Shown here: positions 16,541 through 24,318 of the stretch, in pieces
Numbering within the stretch: the first letter of the stretch is position 1
Layout of the letters: every line of letters starts with the position of its first letter
NCBI GenBank assembly: GCA_964571235.1
Contig: CAZNAI010000006.1
Coordinates: 1-64,000 of the forward strand
Source of the DNA: JACRAV01 sp964571235
GTDB taxonomy: Bacteria > Zixibacteria > MSB-5A5 > GN15 > FEB-12
DNA length: 64,000 bases
Direction of reading: 5' to 3'
Program-made: the position numbers and the translations under genes
The notes under the pieces: model-generated
Seen by the model: only the letters and a program-made list of their open reading frames with translations
Told to the model about the DNA's origin: nothing
The model's database searches: none

Positions 16541-17587
16541 TCAGTGAGTTTTGGTGGCGCCGACACCGGTCCAGCGCAAACTTTCGTCCAGGCGGCCCGA
16601 TTCAAGTAATCCTTTGATATGGTCAATCCGCTTGTAGCGCGGGCCTTCGAATTCTTCCAGTTTCAGCCCGTTGGCGACAAACGCACTGTACAATTGCTTT
16701 GCGCCGGCGGGAGCGTCCCACTGTGGCGCAAAGGCCGGCAAAACGCGTGCGATCTTGGAGCAGTTGACCCGGTAGCACCGTAGATCAGGGCCGCCATCGG
16801 GAGCGTAGGCAACTTCGCAATTCGGTACCGTTGCTTTGACGATATCGGCGATTTCGCGAATCCGAAAATTCTGATCCGATCGCCCGACATTGAATGCCTG
16901 ATTAAACACTGCATCGCGAGGAGCAGTCAGCGCCGCAATAAAGGCGCGGCTGATATCCTCAATATGCACAATCGGTCGCCACGGTGTACCGTCGCTCTTG
17001 ATATATATTTCCCCCGACGCGGTCGCCCAGGCAGTCAGGTTGTTGAGCACAATATCAAAGCGCAGGCGCGGCGACACGCCGTAGGCGGTGGCACTGCGCA
17101 GAAAGACCGGACAGAAATTGGCATCGCCCAGCGGCGCCAAATCCCGCTCCGCAAGCACTTTTGATTTACCATACGGAGTGATCGGGTTGAGATCGGCCGA
17201 CTCGTCGAGCATTGTATCGCCCGCGGCGCCGTAATTGGAACAGGATGACGAAAACAGAAACCGCTTTACGCCGGCCGCTTTGGCCGTTTCGGCCAAGTGG
17301 ATAGTCCCACGGTGATTGATATCGTAGGTGATCTCCGGATTGAGATTCCCCAGCGGATCGTTTGACAAGGCCGCCAGGTGCAGGATGGCGTCGAAACCCT
17401 TTAAGTCCGACGGCTCCACATCGCGTAGATCTTTTCGGATCGACGGAAACACCTCAGGCACCGGGCCATACGTGCAGTTGCTGTAGAAGTCGACATCCAG
17501 CCCGACTACATCGTGTCCGGCGGCCGACACCAGCGGCGCCATGACTGTGCCGATATATCCCAAATGTCCCGTTATGAGTACGCGCAT
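16541..17587 (-). CDS. NAD-dependent sugar epimerase/dehydratase (extended SDR)
   Basis: 348 residues. It has the Rossmann motif 'MRVLITGHLGYIGTVM' (G-x-x-G-x-x-G), 'ILHLAALSNDP', 'FSSSCSNYG' (catalytic Ser/Thr region) and 'TPYGKSKVLAE' (Y-x-x-x-K). The substrate half contains 'RSATAYGVSPRLRFDIVLNNLTAWA', 'RPIVHIEDISRAFI' and 'FNVG', as in nucleotide-sugar epimerases and dehydratases. It acts on a nucleotide sugar in the cytoplasm and is 23 bases from the C-methyltransferase gene. Whether it is a 4,6-dehydratase, a 4-reductase or an epimerase cannot be decided by eye; the S-C-S-N-Y region lacks the D-E pair of typical dehydratases. Confidence 0.88.
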   Translation of the reverse strand: MRVLITGHLGYIGTVMAPLVSAAGHDVVGLDVDFYSNCTYGPVPEVFPSIRKDLRDVEPSDLKGFDAILHLAALSNDPLGNLNPEITYDINHRGTIHLAETAKAAGVKRFLFSSSCSNYGAAGDTMLDESADLNPITPYGKSKVLAERDLAPLGDANFCPVFLRSATAYGVSPRLRFDIVLNNLTAWATASGEIYIKSDGTPWRPIVHIEDISRAFIAALTAPRDAVFNQAFNVGRSDQNFRIREIADIVKATVPNCEVAYAPDGGPDLRCYRVNCSKIARVLPAFAPQWDAPAGAKQLYSAFVANGLKLEEFEGPRYKRIDHIKGLLESGRLDESLRWTGVGATKTH

Positions 17588-17665
17588 AAATCTCCTGTTT
17601 TACTCAACTACTTTCGGCGTTTCGGCGCATTAATTTATCGGGAGCCGAAAGCCATGCCGATACCG

Positions 17666-18577
17666 CTATGAACGACCCAAAATCTGCCCAAAGGCACTGC
17701 CGATTTCGCGGATTAGCTCACGGCGGCGCCAAAGATAACATTTGAAGACAAAACCGGCCGCTCTCTGTTTTTCCCCTGGCGGAATAGTACTTCGGAATAC
17801 CGCTCTTTGCAACTCCCATTGTTGACGCCACAACGGGAGAACGATCCGATTCGGTTTATACGGATTATAGAAGACTTTGAGCTGTGCAAGCGATTTCCCC
17901 TGGGTCGAGGCGGTCAGAGTCATCCGGCGCTTAAAAAGCGGTTCTTGAATTTCGAAAAACTCTCCCTGCAGAGTTAGTTCCGCCAGTAAAACGATATCTG
18001 AGGCAATGTAATCGCCCAGCGGCCTTGCTCGTCGCATCGCATCCGTTCTCACGAGCCCGGCGAACTGATTGATATACCCAACTTCTTTCACATATCGGAT
18101 AAACCGGTCGGCCGGTTTGGGATCGACTAAGTGCAGATGTCGGTCGTATTCAGAAACATCCCGGCCATCGTCGTCGATAATTGTCGTCAAACCAAATGCG
18201 ACCGCAACGCCGGGGTTGGAATCGAGCGTAGCGACGCACCGCTCAAGCAGTGCCGGACGGCACAGGTCGTTGGCCGATCCCCATCTGAAATATTTTCCCC
18301 GCGCCAGCTCAAGTGTGCGACGGTGATTGAGTACACTGCCGATATTGGTTTCGTTGCGGAAATAGCGAATACGGTGGTCGGTGGCGGCGTATTTTCTGCA
18401 TATCTCACCGGTCGCGTCAATCGAGGCATTGTCGCAGATCACCAACTCAAAGTCGGTGAAAGTCTGCGCCAGTACGGATTCAATCGTTTCGGCAAGATAC
18501 ATCTGGCCGTTATAGACCGGCATACCGATGGTGACTTTCGGAGCGACAGCGGTCGCTTTGTCGTGTGAATCAGCCAT
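17666..18577 (-). CDS. GT2 family glycosyltransferase
   Basis: 303 residues. The GT-A domain opens 'KVTIGMPVYNGQMYLAETIESVLAQTF', then 'ELVICDNASIDATGEICRKYA', 'NIGSVLNHRRTLELARGKYFRWGSANDLC'. The usual D-x-D is replaced by S-A-N-D, a common variant in polysaccharide GT2 proteins. The C-terminus is basic and lacks membrane helices, so it is a soluble or peripheral enzyme. Weak purines (GAAGAGAG) precede the ATG. It is placed between the Wzx gene and the nucleotide-sugar cassette. Specificity is unknown. Confidence 0.88.
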   Translation of the reverse strand: MADSHDKATAVAPKVTIGMPVYNGQMYLAETIESVLAQTFTDFELVICDNASIDATGEICRKYAATDHRIRYFRNETNIGSVLNHRRTLELARGKYFRWGSANDLCRPALLERCVATLDSNPGVAVAFGLTTIIDDDGRDVSEYDRHLHLVDPKPADRFIRYVKEVGYINQFAGLVRTDAMRRARPLGDYIASDIVLLAELTLQGEFFEIQEPLFKRRMTLTASTQGKSLAQLKVFYNPYKPNRIVLPLWRQQWELQRAVFRSTIPPGEKQRAAGFVFKCYLWRRRELIREIGSAFGQILGRS

Positions 18578-18600
18578 CAGCTACTCTCTTCGGTCTTGTC

Positions 18601-20136
18601 CTATTGCTGTAAGCTTTGCACTACTTTGGCAGGCAGTAGTTTCGAGATCCCGGTCGGCAGGACACGAATGAAATCAAGCACCGCCGGCGGTCGGAGCCAG
18701 AGCATCATAACAATATACGTGATGGCTCCGGCAATCGACGCACACACCAGTTGAGCCAACATCGGCAGGCCCAGTTGCTCAAATGCAAATTTGACACCTA
18801 TCGCCACTGCCGCCATCACCAGCGAACCCACGAAGTACGGTCGAAGTCCCAGATACGGCTTCCAAAGTGGCATATTGATCAACCGTCCGGCTACGAGATA
18901 CGAAAGCATCGATAGAGGAACTGATACGGCCAGATAGGCAATGGCTACCCCGCGCAGACCCCACGGAATACCGATCATAAGAGCCAGTATGGTTGCCGCT
19001 CCCCTGATTGACGAAGTCCAAAAGACCCAGTGTGTTTTGTCCTTGGCCAACATAACGCCGTTGGAGCCCGACGAGATCGACTGCAAAATGCCGATCGGCG
19101 CCAGTAAGGCGATCAATTCAATCGCGGCCTGCCATTTGTCGCTGAGCACCACATGTACAAACGGCGCCGAGAGCACGACCAGTCCAATCATCAGGGGCAT
19201 GGTGATAAAGGCAATTCCGCCGGAGGCACGTAGCATCAGTCTTTGCATGCTCTCGTCGTCGTCTTGCAGGCGCGAATATGACGGGTACAAGACGCGCGTC
19301 ACAATTGGCACTATCGTGTGCGGTGGATACAGACAAAACCTCGAGGCCATTGTATAGTAGCCCAAGGAGACATCCCCCAGCCACCGGCCGATGATAAATT
19401 TGTCCGCGTCGTTCACCATGTAGGCAACAAGATTTCCGAAGGTCAGATTTGTCATCATCCGGCCATGCGATTTGATCGCCGGCCAATCAAACGTGAACGA
19501 CGGAAACCAGTGCGTCATGCTCCAGTAGCCTACGCTTGAAACTACCGATGACACGAGTGTGGAAATGACCAGCGCCCAGGGACCGTACCCGGCGTACGCC
19601 ATGCCGACGCCGGTGATTGCCTGGAAAATTGCGGCGACAAAACTCACTTTGGCGATCACGTCAAACTGCATCCGTCGATTGAGAAGTGCACTCGGCACCG
19701 CTCCGACGGCGGTTACGATAAACGACACTCCCAGCACCCGGATGATCGGCGCGACATCGCTCCGGTGAAATAACTGGGACAACGGATCGGCCGCCGCAAA
19801 CAAGCCGATTGTAAGTACAAGTCCAAATCCGGCATTGAGCCAAAACAAGCTGGAGAGCAACCGGTCGGGTAGATCCTTGCGCTGGATAATCACCCCCGAA
19901 GTTCCCAGGTACTGAATGACTACCAGAAACCCGGTCACCACCATTCCCATTGATACTAATCCAAAATCGGCCGGCGCCAATAGTCGCGCCAATACCACCG
20001 AAACCAAAACCCGGATTGATTCAAGCGCGATCTGGCCGGCGCTGGTCCAGCGCACACCTGAAAAAACCGCCGCCGCCTTGAACGACTCGTCGCGGGAACT
20101 CTCGCCAGGTTCAGTTTTTTGTGACTTGGTATTCAT
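18601..20136 (-). CDS. Wzx/WzxC-type lipopolysaccharide/oligosaccharide flippase
   Basis: 511 residues with about 12-14 predicted membrane segments. The N-terminal 'GVRWTSAGQIALESIRVLVSVVLARLLAPADFGLVSMGMVVTGF' is typical of the MOP-superfamily exporters of the WzxC/TuaB kind, as are 'RRMQFDVIAKVSF' and 'DKFIIGRWLGDVSLGYYTMASRF' in the middle. It would flip undecaprenyl-linked repeat units to the periplasm for the Wzy-like protein at 10227-11669. A Wzx/Wzy scheme fits the locus; chain-length regulator (Wzz/Wzc) and exporter (Wza) genes are not in the window. Confidence 0.92.
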   Translation of the reverse strand: MNTKSQKTEPGESSRDESFKAAAVFSGVRWTSAGQIALESIRVLVSVVLARLLAPADFGLVSMGMVVTGFLVVIQYLGTSGVIIQRKDLPDRLLSSLFWLNAGFGLVLTIGLFAAADPLSQLFHRSDVAPIIRVLGVSFIVTAVGAVPSALLNRRMQFDVIAKVSFVAAIFQAITGVGMAYAGYGPWALVISTLVSSVVSSVGYWSMTHWFPSFTFDWPAIKSHGRMMTNLTFGNLVAYMVNDADKFIIGRWLGDVSLGYYTMASRFCLYPPHTIVPIVTRVLYPSYSRLQDDDESMQRLMLRASGGIAFITMPLMIGLVVLSAPFVHVVLSDKWQAAIELIALLAPIGILQSISSGSNGVMLAKDKTHWVFWTSSIRGAATILALMIGIPWGLRGVAIAYLAVSVPLSMLSYLVAGRLINMPLWKPYLGLRPYFVGSLVMAAVAIGVKFAFEQLGLPMLAQLVCASIAGAITYIVMMLWLRPPAVLDFIRVLPTGISKLLPAKVVQSLQQ

Positions 20137-20164
20137 CTCGATGACTTAAGTGGCAAGCGGTGAT

Positions 20165-21460
20165 CTATTCCGGGAAAGTCAGGCGGCGTACCGGAAATCC
20201 TGCAATAATTCCGTCAGCCCCTGATTCATAGACGACATTCGGTAGTTTCACGTCACCAAGCCGGAACGATACTCGGCCGGCATGAATCGGCAATACAAAG
20301 CAAATCCCTTCAAGATCCTTCTCGGTTACGGGGGTTGGACCGAATATGCAATCGTGCCTGGTTGTCGCAATGGTGACCATCAGTTCATTATCGGCAACAA
20401 TTTGTTCTTTCCACTCCAAGGTGTGAAATATCTGATTGAACCGCACTAGTTTGGCGGTGGTGGTGACCCACAAGTCTCCCTGTTCCTCGCGCTGTTTCAG
20501 CTCCTGTAAGCTTGCCACGATATCGGGGTGGTAAAAATCGCCATATTCGAGATGATTATACACAACCATGTAACCACCTGAAGCGATCAACCGATCCAGC
20601 ACATCTTTGTGCAGTTGGCGTAAGAGATCGGGCACATGCATCCCGTGCCAGATATTGGCCGGGTGATTATTGTAGCGGCGGAATTCATGCACACGCTGGT
20701 CGTTGTCAAGTGTCGCAGGCGCGAGAAATTTGTTATCGGCATACTCAAGGTTCATCCCGAGAATTCCGCCAGTCAACCGGTCGACTCCCATCGCTGTCCG
20801 TTTGGCTATGCGCTTGGTAACAAACGACGCCCGCGAGGTGGACTCTTCCGCCCCGATCGACAGATGTTCCTCGAACGTCAACCTTCGATCTTGCCCGATT
20901 ATGGGCGTCAAAAATCGCCACATAACGCACACACCCGCCTTGAAGAGCAAATCGACATGGAACGAATCGGATGACTGACGTGCCCCCTGATGATGAGGCA
21001 CACCCCGATTGATATTGTGGGTGTTGTTGACATTGCCGTGGTTGACCCAGATCGGTAAAGTCAGTCCCTGCGCGGCGCATTCGTCGACTACCCACTGCGC
21101 ATATTTCCGCTCGAATTTCACGTTGGTGAAATCCCCCCAGGTGTGAAGGCAGTCGACATACCCTGAGGCATAATAATCGCGAATGACCGGCGCCTGATCG
21201 GAGGGGCGGTTGGAGTACTTGTCAAAGTAGGAAAATCTGCCCAGTTCGTCGTAAAACCAAAACGTATCACCGATCTCAAGCCCAAGCCCTTTTCCCTTGG
21301 GTGTTTCCTGAGTAGTATTTAGAAATCGATGAAAAAGCCGGAACTCGCCGGCGGTCTGGATACCATGACGGTCGGACAGAATAGTCAGCGCCGCTTTGTA
21401 CGGATACGGGAATTTGCGGATGCGAAGCCGCCCCCGATTTTTTTTGTGCGTGGCGCTCAT
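20165..21460 (-). CDS. Polysaccharide-deacetylase-like protein (NodB-type fold suspected)
   Basis: 431 residues from ATG 21460, which overlaps the upstream stop as ATGA and has GGGAG before it; an in-frame start at 21595 would overlap the upstream gene by 139 bases and is unlikely. Near residue 22 'KAALTILSDRHGIQT' resembles the first metal-binding strand of carbohydrate esterase 4 proteins (usually ...SDDDG...). 'YVDCLHTWGDF' and 'LPIWVNHGNVNNTHNI' supply histidines and asparagines expected of the barrel, and 'GGYMVVYNHLEYGDF' is a later His region. The Asp-to-Arg change in the first motif makes activity uncertain. It could be a deacetylase or a sugar-binding relative. Confidence 0.65.
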   Translation of the reverse strand: MSATHKKNRGRLRIRKFPYPYKAALTILSDRHGIQTAGEFRLFHRFLNTTQETPKGKGLGLEIGDTFWFYDELGRFSYFDKYSNRPSDQAPVIRDYYASGYVDCLHTWGDFTNVKFERKYAQWVVDECAAQGLTLPIWVNHGNVNNTHNINRGVPHHQGARQSSDSFHVDLLFKAGVCVMWRFLTPIIGQDRRLTFEEHLSIGAEESTSRASFVTKRIAKRTAMGVDRLTGGILGMNLEYADNKFLAPATLDNDQRVHEFRRYNNHPANIWHGMHVPDLLRQLHKDVLDRLIASGGYMVVYNHLEYGDFYHPDIVASLQELKQREEQGDLWVTTTAKLVRFNQIFHTLEWKEQIVADNELMVTIATTRHDCIFGPTPVTEKDLEGICFVLPIHAGRVSFRLGDVKLPNVVYESGADGIIAGFPVRRLTFPE

Positions 21461-22629
21461 GATCTCCCGCTCGCCAGACTTCGATAAATGCTCGCATAGG
21501 CAGAGGCGTTGGCCTCCCAGGTAAATCCGCTTGATACCAATTGCCGCGCGTTCTTCTCCATTTGCTGTCGTTCCTGGGGATGGGTCAATAACCACAGCAT
21601 CTTCTCAGCTAATACCTGTTCGTTTCCGTTGGGGGCCAAAAGTCCGGTGACTCTGTCGCGCACAATCTCGCTTACGCCACCCACATCGGTCGCGACCACA
21701 GTCCGGCCGGTAGCGAATGACTCAATGATGGTCAGCGGTACTCCCTCGCTCCGGGAGGAGAGCACGGTGAAGATTGAATTGCGGTTGAGGCGGGTCAGTT
21801 CGTCGAGTTTGACCTGACCGGCTACTTGCACATCGTTTTCAAGTTTCAGTTGTGTAATCTGCGAGCGAATCGACGACTCCAATTCCCCGCCACCAGCAAG
21901 TACCAAACGGCAGTTTGTCGTGTCGCGATCCTTTACCTGCCGAAATGCTTTCAGCAGTGTGTCGTGCCCCTTGACCGGATGTAGCCGCGCAACACAGAGT
22001 ATGTACGGCCGCTCCGCCGGCTCTGCCGGCTTATCGAAAGCGGCGAAATAGGCGTTTGCCGCGCCGCCGGGAATGACAACCGCGGTCGACTTCAAACCCG
22101 AAACCTTTCGCTTTGCCTCGGAAATCAGAGTCTGACCAACCCCCGTAATGGTATCGGCGCCGCGCAGTAGCTGACGGTACATGATCCGGTTGAGTAGAGA
22201 CGTTTGAAATCCAAACTGGACATCGCTCCCGTGAAAAGAAACCACCAGCGGAAAACCATGTTGTCTGCGAAGAGTCCGGAAGTATTGATACTGCGCCGAC
22301 GGATAATGCACATTCACCAGGTCGATCCCATGTTGGCGCATGAAGGTGTACAGCCGGGTAGTGGTGCGGCGGTGGAGCAGGAAAAACGCGGCGATCGATT
22401 TGAGGCCGTGACCGGGTATGACCGGCATCCTCGTGTTAAATCCGAAGATATCCGCGCCGTTATCGGTACCCAGATAGGTCGGGATTTCGTCCGGTTGTTG
22501 GAGCAGGAGCGTCACTTTGATACCGTGCGACGGAAGATGTTCGACCAGCCGCGATACCCCATGGACCACACCCCCCACCGCCGGTTTGTACCAGGGCAAA
22601 ACGATGAGGACATGGAGCGGCTTGGTCAC
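21457..22629 (-). CDS. GT4 family glycosyltransferase, first gene of the polysaccharide locus
   Basis: 390 residues from a GTG at 22629, with AAGGAAG five bases upstream. The acceptor domain has 'VLIVLPWYKPAVGGVVHGVSRLVEHL' and 'DLVNVHYPSAQYQYFRTLRRQHGFPLVVSFHGSDVQ'. The donor domain has 'ILCVARLHPVKGHDTLLKAF' and 'SEGVPLTIIESFATGRTVVATDVGG', the E-x7-E region of GT4. It is a soluble GT-B enzyme for glycan assembly. It is the most upstream minus-strand gene of the block and faces the divergent lipoprotein gene at 22827, so the locus promoter should lie in 22630-22740, although I could not fix one. Confidence 0.92.
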   Translation of the reverse strand: MTKPLHVLIVLPWYKPAVGGVVHGVSRLVEHLPSHGIKVTLLLQQPDEIPTYLGTDNGADIFGFNTRMPVIPGHGLKSIAAFFLLHRRTTTRLYTFMRQHGIDLVNVHYPSAQYQYFRTLRRQHGFPLVVSFHGSDVQFGFQTSLLNRIMYRQLLRGADTITGVGQTLISEAKRKVSGLKSTAVVIPGGAANAYFAAFDKPAEPAERPYILCVARLHPVKGHDTLLKAFRQVKDRDTTNCRLVLAGGGELESSIRSQITQLKLENDVQVAGQVKLDELTRLNRNSIFTVLSSRSEGVPLTIIESFATGRTVVATDVGGVSEIVRDRVTGLLAPNGNEQVLAEKMLWLLTHPQERQQMEKNARQLVSSGFTWEANASAYASIYRSLASGRS

Positions 22630-22740
22630 TAAAACTTCCTTTTCTCGAATATCACCGGCGCACGTTAGAGTCCGGTAAAGGTATGATATTGAGAGTTCAA
22701 GTCAACCAGTGTATGGCCGGAGGCGGCGCAGAGAAAAAAG

Positions 22741-22769
22741 TTGCCCTGCATGATTGACCGATTTATATA
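22741..22769 (+). promoter_or_regulatory. Probable promoter for the lipoprotein gene
   Basis: TTGCCC (22741-22746) and TATATA (22764-22769) are spaced by 17 bases, about 58 bases upstream of the ATG at 22827. The -10 region lies inside a small inverted repeat, CCGAT-TTATAT-ATCGG, which could be an operator. Its regulator is unknown. Confidence 0.45.
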
Positions 22770-22826
22770 TCGGCTTCGGTGTATCATATGAAGAAGTCAT
22801 CCCTATGTAGCTGAAAGGAATCGGCA

Positions 22827-23240
22827 ATGGTCAGATTATTTCTCGTTTTCGCGGCGCTGTTGATCCTCGCCGCCTGCACAAAGATAGATTACGTCGGTGA
22901 AGAATTCGCTCCGACCGCCCATGTCGAGCAGTTCTTTTCCACCGAAGATGTAACCCGCGAATACAAAGTGATGGGGTACGTCGTGGCGACCGCCGACGAT
23001 ATGGTCTCCGCCGAAAAGATGCACAAGAAGCTTATCGAGAAAGCCCAGAAAGTCGGCGCCGACGCGGTGATAATCGAGGGACTGGAGCGTTACGCCGCCG
23101 GGTCTAAGACCAGCTACAGTGAGACCTCAAGCGAGAAGATCGACAAGAAGGGGAAAGTCAAAACGGAAACTTCCGGAAGCAGTTCGACATCGTCGGAAGA
23201 AAAAAAGCAGATCAAGGCGACCCTGATCAAATACAAGTGA
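22827..23240 (+). CDS. Small lipoprotein of unknown function
   Basis: 137 residues. A signal peptide ends in the lipobox L-A-A-C (Cys 17), so it should be a lipid-anchored envelope protein; GAAAGGA precedes the ATG. Residues about 40-95 ('EYKVMGYVVATADDMVSAEKMHKKLIEKAQKVGADAVIIEGLERY') look like a compact alpha/beta domain of the YbjQ-like or DUF4156-like sort. The tail is rich in Ser, Thr, Glu and Lys and low in complexity. The downstream YciI-like gene starts at a GTG that overlaps this stop codon (GTGA), so the two are co-translated. The function is not recognised. Confidence 0.8.
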   Translation: MVRLFLVFAALLILAACTKIDYVGEEFAPTAHVEQFFSTEDVTREYKVMGYVVATADDMVSAEKMHKKLIEKAQKVGADAVIIEGLERYAAGSKTSYSETSSEKIDKKGKVKTETSGSSSTSSEEKKQIKATLIKYK

Positions 23241-23530
23241 AGCACTTCGTCGTCGAGATTATCTACACCAAACCGCTTGACGAGGTTTTGCCGCTCACCG
23301 ATCAACACCGCGCCTATCTTCAATCTGGGTATCAGCGCGGTCTTTTGCTTATCTCCGGCCCGCAGGAGCCGCGCGTGGGCGGAATACTTGTGATGAAGGC
23401 CGACTCGCCGACGACAATCCAGCAATTCTGTGACAGCGATCCCTACGCCCTCGGCGGAGTCGCCGATTATCGGATAATCGAGTTCCTCCCCAAAAGCCAC
23501 ATCTCCGAACTGGCCCATTGGGTGAAATAG
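23237..23530 (+). CDS. YciI family protein
   Basis: 97 residues from GTG 23237, coupled to the lipoprotein gene. The fold signature 'FVVEIIYTKPLDEVLPLTDQHRAYLQSGYQRGLLLISGPQEP' followed by 'GGILVMKADSPTTIQQFCDSDPYALGGVADYRIIEF' matches YciI-like alpha/beta ferredoxin-fold proteins: a His in 'DQHRAYL', the Gly-rich 'SGP.....G' and the D-P-Y/F region. Members are small cytoplasmic proteins of mostly unknown, perhaps dehydrochlorinase-like, activity. Nothing in the context explains the pairing with a lipoprotein. Confidence 0.85.
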   Translation: MKHFVVEIIYTKPLDEVLPLTDQHRAYLQSGYQRGLLLISGPQEPRVGGILVMKADSPTTIQQFCDSDPYALGGVADYRIIEFLPKSHISELAHWVK

Positions 23531-23610
23531 CCGGACAGTTTTTTTGCCACGTAATCGTATTGCAATCATAGCCTTACATCACTTTTCTTAGTTTCTTTCA
23601 AATATACCTG

Positions 23611-23638
23611 TTGACACGGGCCCTATTGCCGATATATT
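23611..23638 (+). promoter_or_regulatory. Strong sigma70-like promoter of the TetR-efflux operon
   Basis: A perfect TTGACA (23611-23616) and TATATT (23633-23638) are separated by 16 bases. Transcription should begin near 23645, about 30 bases before the TetR start codon. Confidence 0.75.
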
Positions 23639-23648
23639 AACCAACCAG

Positions 23649-23676
23649 ACAGTTAAACCATACAGTTAGTTAACTA
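23649..23676 (+). promoter_or_regulatory. Operator-like repeats in the TetR leader
   Basis: Immediately downstream of the predicted start site, ACAGTTA occurs twice as a direct repeat 13 bases apart (23649-23655 and 23662-23668). It is followed by the perfect palindrome TAGTTAACTA (23667-23676) that runs into the ATG. This is a plausible autoregulatory site for the TetR protein, since binding there would block transcription and translation start. It is inferred from position and symmetry only. Confidence 0.5.
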
Positions 23677-24314
23677 TGATGATGAGCACGACCAAAACGA
23701 CAGGCGATCTCGAAGAAACCGGGTCAAGAGCCCGGATATTGTCTTCGGCGCTGGACGAGTTTGCTGAGTTTGGGGTTACGGGCGCCCGGGTCGACCGAAT
23801 CGCCAAGCGAGCAAACGCCAACAAGGCGATGATCTACTACTACTATCAATCAAAAGAGAATCTGTATCGCGAAGTTGTGAAGGACATGATGCACCGCAGA
23901 GCCACCCGGCTCAAAGGACAGCTCGATTCGGCCGCCACTTTAGACCAGGTGCTCTATGAATTCGCCAACATGCACACCCACATGTTTGCCGATGAACCCG
24001 GATTTCGAACTCTGGCGCTCCGGGAATTGGCGAGTCCGTCGAGCGATCTTCTTGATCAGATGGCCACGATTCTCTCCGAGACCGGGCTCCCGGCCGCCCT
24101 TCAAAAGCATTTCGGGGAGGGAATGGAATCGGGCACTCTCAAGCGACTGGACAGCCGACAAGTGATGGCGGCTTTTATCTCAATGAGTCTGGGGTATCTG
24201 TTGGTGGCACCATTCACCGACCGTATCTGGAATATCTCTGATAAGTCGCAGTTTCTCGAAGATCGAAAACGGATCATAGTTGATATTTTCCTGCACGGAG
24301 TGAGGGCGAGATAA
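23676..24314 (+). CDS. TetR family transcriptional regulator of an ABC efflux operon
   Basis: 212 residues; three consecutive ATG codons at the start leave the first residue uncertain, and there is no clear ribosome site. The N-terminal DNA-binding domain (about 17-65) is standard: 'ILSSALDEFAEFGVTGARVDRIAKRANANKAMIYYYYQSKENLYREVV'. The C-terminal ligand domain is helical and without close familiar motifs. It begins an operon with TolC, adaptor, two ATPases and two permeases, the arrangement of E. coli cecR-ybhGFSR. It is therefore likely a repressor relieved by an efflux substrate. Confidence 0.92.
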   Translation: MMMSTTKTTGDLEETGSRARILSSALDEFAEFGVTGARVDRIAKRANANKAMIYYYYQSKENLYREVVKDMMHRRATRLKGQLDSAATLDQVLYEFANMHTHMFADEPGFRTLALRELASPSSDLLDQMATILSETGLPAALQKHFGEGMESGTLKRLDSRQVMAAFISMSLGYLLVAPFTDRIWNISDKSQFLEDRKRIIVDIFLHGVRAR

Positions 24315-24318
24315 TCGT

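Noticed and set aside
21460..21595. Longer start of the deacetylase-like gene at 21595
   Set aside because: It would overlap the upstream glycosyltransferase by 139 bases, while ATG 21460 forms a standard ATGA overlap with a ribosome site.
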